Assembly: GCA_937943605.1 (NCBI GenBank)
Contig: CALEAW010000060.1
Location: forward strand, 1 to 16,220
Direction of reading: 5' to 3'
DNA length: 16,220 bases
Origin: an uncultured Sutterella sp.
GTDB taxonomy: Bacteria; Pseudomonadota; Gammaproteobacteria; Burkholderiales; Burkholderiaceae_F
This document shows positions 13,317 through 16,220 of this stretch, piece by piece. The first letter of the stretch is position 1; every line of letters begins with the position of its first letter. A program made the position numbers and the translations under genes. The notes under the pieces are model-generated. The model did no database searches and was not told the DNA's origin. It worked only from the letters and a program-made list of their open reading frames with translations.

Positions 13317-16142
13317 ATGTCCGATGCGTCGGTATTGCAAAAAATTAAAACCCTTAAAGAACAAAAAGATGACCAAGGGATCCTCGACCTGATTGAAACA
13401 TTAGCTCGCGATGAAATGTCGCCTCAGATCTGGTACGAAAAAATTGCTGCGAACATTAATCTTCCTGGCACCGAACACCTTCAAAAGACGCTCCAACTCT
13501 TTGGTGAACTCGACAACATGTGGGCCGACACGACGGTGCGCAACTTTATGGTGGCCGCATTGCGCCTTCGCATGGCGCAGCCCATCGCCGCTTATGGCAT
13601 TTTGCAAGAGTTCAATCCTGACGTCTTACAGGATCGCCAGGCGGCCGCTGTCACCCAACTCTTTGAGTACACAAAGAACACCTTGGTTCTCCCGCGCCAT
13701 CAAAAGATCACCGATAAAATTCGGGTCTGTTGGGAAACCTTTGCAGGGCTCGAAGCTGAGATTCGTGAATATATCGAAAATAACGATCTCACTCGCGCCA
13801 ATATGTTGGCAAGTGGCGCTTTCACTAAAATCGTTGACGAAGGGCTCTTTATCATTATTGAAAAGCACGACGGTAAACCCTACTTGGTGATCTCAAACCA
13901 GGGTTTCCGTCACACAGTGCCGGTTATTCGTTTGTTTGCAGCATTAGCGCCGAGTGACATTTTGGCCAACTGGTCAATCGACGAAGGCTTTAGATATCGC
14001 AATCAACCGTTGCGACTTCCACCTGGTGCCGATGGCGTGTCGCCAATTTTGAAGTTTGGGATCTCAGACGACCATGGCATTCGAGAACTCTTGGTGACGT
14101 CTGAAACCCAAAAGACGATGCCGATGCTTCCCCTTGTCCCGCTTGTTCGAAGCCTTATGGCAAATATCATGCAGCAAACGGGCGAAGCCGCCTTTACCCA
14201 TTGTTTTAGCATTACCAAAATCGTTGAAGAAATTCCCGAATCAGCGACGAAGTTGACGGTCGAGGACATTATCAAGCGGGTAAAAACTGAAGTGCCTAAT
14301 TGGGAGACCTTTACTTTCAAGGATTTGCTCGACACAGAATTCGAAACGCGCTATCCGGTAAAGGTGGAAGCTGACGCGTCGACCCCGCGTAAGCGAGATG
14401 TCGTCTATTTAAAGACCAACCAGCCGTGGTTGATGGTGCAGCGCATGAAAAAGAACCTTCAGGCCGCTCAGCATCTCGAAAACTACGGTGCACAGCCTGC
14501 TTACTTTGCTTTTAGAACCCAAGCGGGGCCACTCGCAGACCAAGCCATACTTCAACGCATCGTCAGCGACTTATCTCAAGTCACCCATACGTGCGCCGTG
14601 ACGGGGTATGCCCACGGTCAGGTACGCGTTTATTTGGACGTCTTGGCTTGGGATTTGAACGAAACCTCGACCTTGATTCGTGCGTGCCTTGAAGCCTACT
14701 GTGCTGCGAGCAACAATACGTTGATTGACTTTAGCCTCTATCCAACGATTGAAGAATCTGTCGGGATGGCCTACGTAGGTGCCGCGCCACAAACCATACC
14801 GAGCAAAGAATTAATGGAGCTCTCTAAACAGATGCCACGCATCGAAGTCTTTGACTGGTTCGGTGAACCCAATGTCGATGTCACTGACGATGAAGTCTTT
14901 GACGTGGTTGAAGACCTTTATAAGCAAGGTCAGATCGATGACGTACGTTTGTTGCTCATTAATATGCCAGCTGCGTCTTTGACAAAGCGCGCTCGTTTGA
15001 TGCTTTCGATTGCGAAGTTAATCACGAGTCAACGTGATCGTGATGGAGCAACAATGCAAGAGATGTTCGCGGCGAGTAAGATTGTTGAAGAATGTGTTGC
15101 AACGCTCAAGGCGGTAGAAGACGAGTTAGCTGGCACGGTCGACTTTGAGTGTCTCCATGGCATCATTGATTACATGATGAGTCATGAGGGTCCAGCGATT
15201 GATCACTTTGAAGCGGCCCTCGTAGCACCTGATGCGCCGTCAGTTTATTTTTCGCCAGACGAACTCAAGCAGCTTCGTGACCGTTGTGTGCAGGTCGTCT
15301 CGAGCCCGAAGTTCGGCATGAATTTCTATCATAAGTGCCAAGTCTTGCGCCAATTCTTGGAATCCCTTGAAGACTCGATTCATGAGTTAGAAGAAACGGT
15401 TGATCACGAGAAGCTCGCCAATGAGACGTCCTCGTACAGCAAGATGCTACGTCAGTTCTTCGAAGGACTCGATATCTCTATCAAGGCGCCTAGCGAAGCG
15501 AACAACCAAATTCAGATCACGATGAATGCACACGAAGACCAAACGGTCGCGTTTGAAATGGTGTTGCTGCGCCAGGGGCTAAGCCAGGCTGGACACGACT
15601 GGGATATTCGTCTTGAAGGCGTTGAAAAGAATGCCGACGGTGTTTATGAGCCAACCGAACACATGCACTATGTCCAGATCGATCCTGCAGAGCTCACGAG
15701 TCGCCTTGCACGTCAAGACGTCTATAAGGCTTATACGATGGCACCCGAACTTTGGTTGGACTTTAAAGAAGGCGATAATACCCACGCGGATCAGCTCCAC
15801 AGCCATGGTTTAGTGCCCTTGATGCTCATGATTCCGCATAAGAACGAAAACGATGCCACACGTTTAGCCGAACTCGATCGTTTGGCCACTCTCCTCGTAA
15901 TGACCTTCCCTGACGAAGTCGCGCACTATACTGGGAAGGCTTTAGGGCTTGAATACGACTATATCGACTTTATGGTCGCTAATGGCCAGGCCTTTCTTCA
16001 GCTCTCTAAAAAGTGCTTCGAAGAAGAAGGCATCGCCAACGTGCGCTATCGTGCGTTTAGGACGCATGTGGACGAAAAGCCGCTGACGTTCGACATTCAA
16101 AAGTTGGATGAAGAAGTGCCGCCTAATACGATGTTGAACTAA
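13317..16142 (+). CDS. large orphan protein with repeated helical and alpha/beta modules, 941 aa
   Basis: I cannot name this protein. There is no signal peptide or transmembrane helix, so it is probably cytoplasmic. It seems to alternate helical, TPR-like stretches (about 1-155 and 525-700) with alpha/beta stretches (about 160-310, 365-490 and 705-930). An internal duplication is visible: VCWETFAGLEAEIREYIE (137-154) aligns with VLRQFLESLEDSIHELEE (676-693). The following helices and a W-S/D-I element (219-221, 762-764) also match. TGYAHGQVRVYLDVLAWD (429-446) aligns with TGKALGLEYDYIDFMVAN (872-889). The alpha/beta parts recall DUF695-type proteins, but only weakly. No catalytic motif stands out. 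AAAGGA lies about 7 bases before the ATG. Short alternative hairpins (GCAC/GTGC and TCGTGC/GCACGA, 13271-13295) sit just upstream of it. Confidence 0.8.
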   Translation: MSDASVLQKIKTLKEQKDDQGILDLIETLARDEMSPQIWYEKIAANINLPGTEHLQKTLQLFGELDNMWADTTVRNFMVAALRLRMAQPIAAYGILQEFNPDVLQDRQAAAVTQLFEYTKNTLVLPRHQKITDKIRVCWETFAGLEAEIREYIENNDLTRANMLASGAFTKIVDEGLFIIIEKHDGKPYLVISNQGFRHTVPVIRLFAALAPSDILANWSIDEGFRYRNQPLRLPPGADGVSPILKFGISDDHGIRELLVTSETQKTMPMLPLVPLVRSLMANIMQQTGEAAFTHCFSITKIVEEIPESATKLTVEDIIKRVKTEVPNWETFTFKDLLDTEFETRYPVKVEADASTPRKRDVVYLKTNQPWLMVQRMKKNLQAAQHLENYGAQPAYFAFRTQAGPLADQAILQRIVSDLSQVTHTCAVTGYAHGQVRVYLDVLAWDLNETSTLIRACLEAYCAASNNTLIDFSLYPTIEESVGMAYVGAAPQTIPSKELMELSKQMPRIEVFDWFGEPNVDVTDDEVFDVVEDLYKQGQIDDVRLLLINMPAASLTKRARLMLSIAKLITSQRDRDGATMQEMFAASKIVEECVATLKAVEDELAGTVDFECLHGIIDYMMSHEGPAIDHFEAALVAPDAPSVYFSPDELKQLRDRCVQVVSSPKFGMNFYHKCQVLRQFLESLEDSIHELEETVDHEKLANETSSYSKMLRQFFEGLDISIKAPSEANNQIQITMNAHEDQTVAFEMVLLRQGLSQAGHDWDIRLEGVEKNADGVYEPTEHMHYVQIDPAELTSRLARQDVYKAYTMAPELWLDFKEGDNTHADQLHSHGLVPLMLMIPHKNENDATRLAELDRLATLLVMTFPDEVAHYTGKALGLEYDYIDFMVANGQAFLQLSKKCFEEEGIANVRYRAFRTHVDEKPLTFDIQKLDEEVPPNTMLN

Positions 16143-16170
16143 CTCGAACTAACGATCGTTCAATAGCCTA

Positions 16171-16219
16171 AACCCCCGCTTGACTAGATACTAACGGTAC
16201 ATGGTCTTCGGGGGTTTTT
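16171..16219 (+). terminator. intrinsic terminator after the 941-aa gene
   Basis: AACCCCCG (16171-16178) pairs with CGGGGGTT (16209-16216) around a long 30-base loop, and the T run is 16215-16219. It lies 29 bases after the stop and ends at the window edge. The long loop is unusual, but stem and tail are clear. Confidence 0.75.
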
Positions 16220-16220
16220 C

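Noticed and set aside
13411..13890. 159-codon plus-strand frame inside the 941-aa gene
   Set aside because: Alternative frame of a long, well-supported gene, without its own Shine-Dalgarno sequence and with serine/arginine-rich shadow composition.

Overview
The window looks like chromosomal DNA of a Gram-negative bacterium of moderate GC content (near half, by eye). Evidence for Gram-negative: two lipoproteins with BamE-like features, an exported C69 dipeptidase, and a membrane flavocytochrome of the ferric-reductase type. A gut betaproteobacterium of the Sutterellaceae type (Sutterella/Parasutterella) would fit: C69 dipeptidases, amino-acid import and many orphan proteins are typical there. 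This assignment is an inference from gene style, not a search result. No tRNA, rRNA, CRISPR array or intact insertion sequence was seen.

Layout, left to right: (1) brnQ, a branched-chain amino-acid carrier with a strong terminator. (2) A 477-residue orphan protein. (3) A 553-base gap rich in inverted repeats, leading to a short gene that encodes only the helix-turn-helix half of an IS630-type transposase. (4) On the minus strand, a two-gene operon of tandem paralogous lipoproteins, with a TAATG stop/start overlap. (5) On the plus strand, a protein joining a DUF1778/TacA-antitoxin-like N-terminus to a metallothionein-like cysteine cluster, an acidic stretch and a lysine/arginine tail. (6) Convergent to it, a ferric-reductase-like transmembrane flavoprotein preceded by repeated TTTACA/TGTAAA elements. 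(7) A small three-helix membrane protein. (8) A 604-residue exported C69 dipeptidase with a 24-base perfect palindrome in its upstream region. (9) On the minus strand, a DUF6155-like protein with an internal duplication, then a uracil/xanthine-type NCS2 permease with a clear sigma-70-type promoter. (10) A 941-residue orphan protein with internal duplication, ending at a terminator near the window edge.

Most genes are single transcription units closed by their own hairpin terminators; only the lipoprotein pair is clearly an operon. Functional themes are nutrient capture (peptide hydrolysis, branched-chain amino-acid uptake, nucleobase uptake), the cell envelope and possibly metal/redox handling (cysteine-cluster protein beside a ferric-reductase-like protein). 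The strongest candidate for something undescribed is the DUF1778-cysteine-cluster fusion at 5533-6138. Next are the duplicated architecture of the 941-residue protein and the transposase-derived DNA-binding protein with a palindrome in its own leader. I see no complete defence, toxin or secretion system.

Several start codons were moved inward because the Shine-Dalgarno sequence lies inside the longest open frame (5287, 7493, 8666, and probably 4826).
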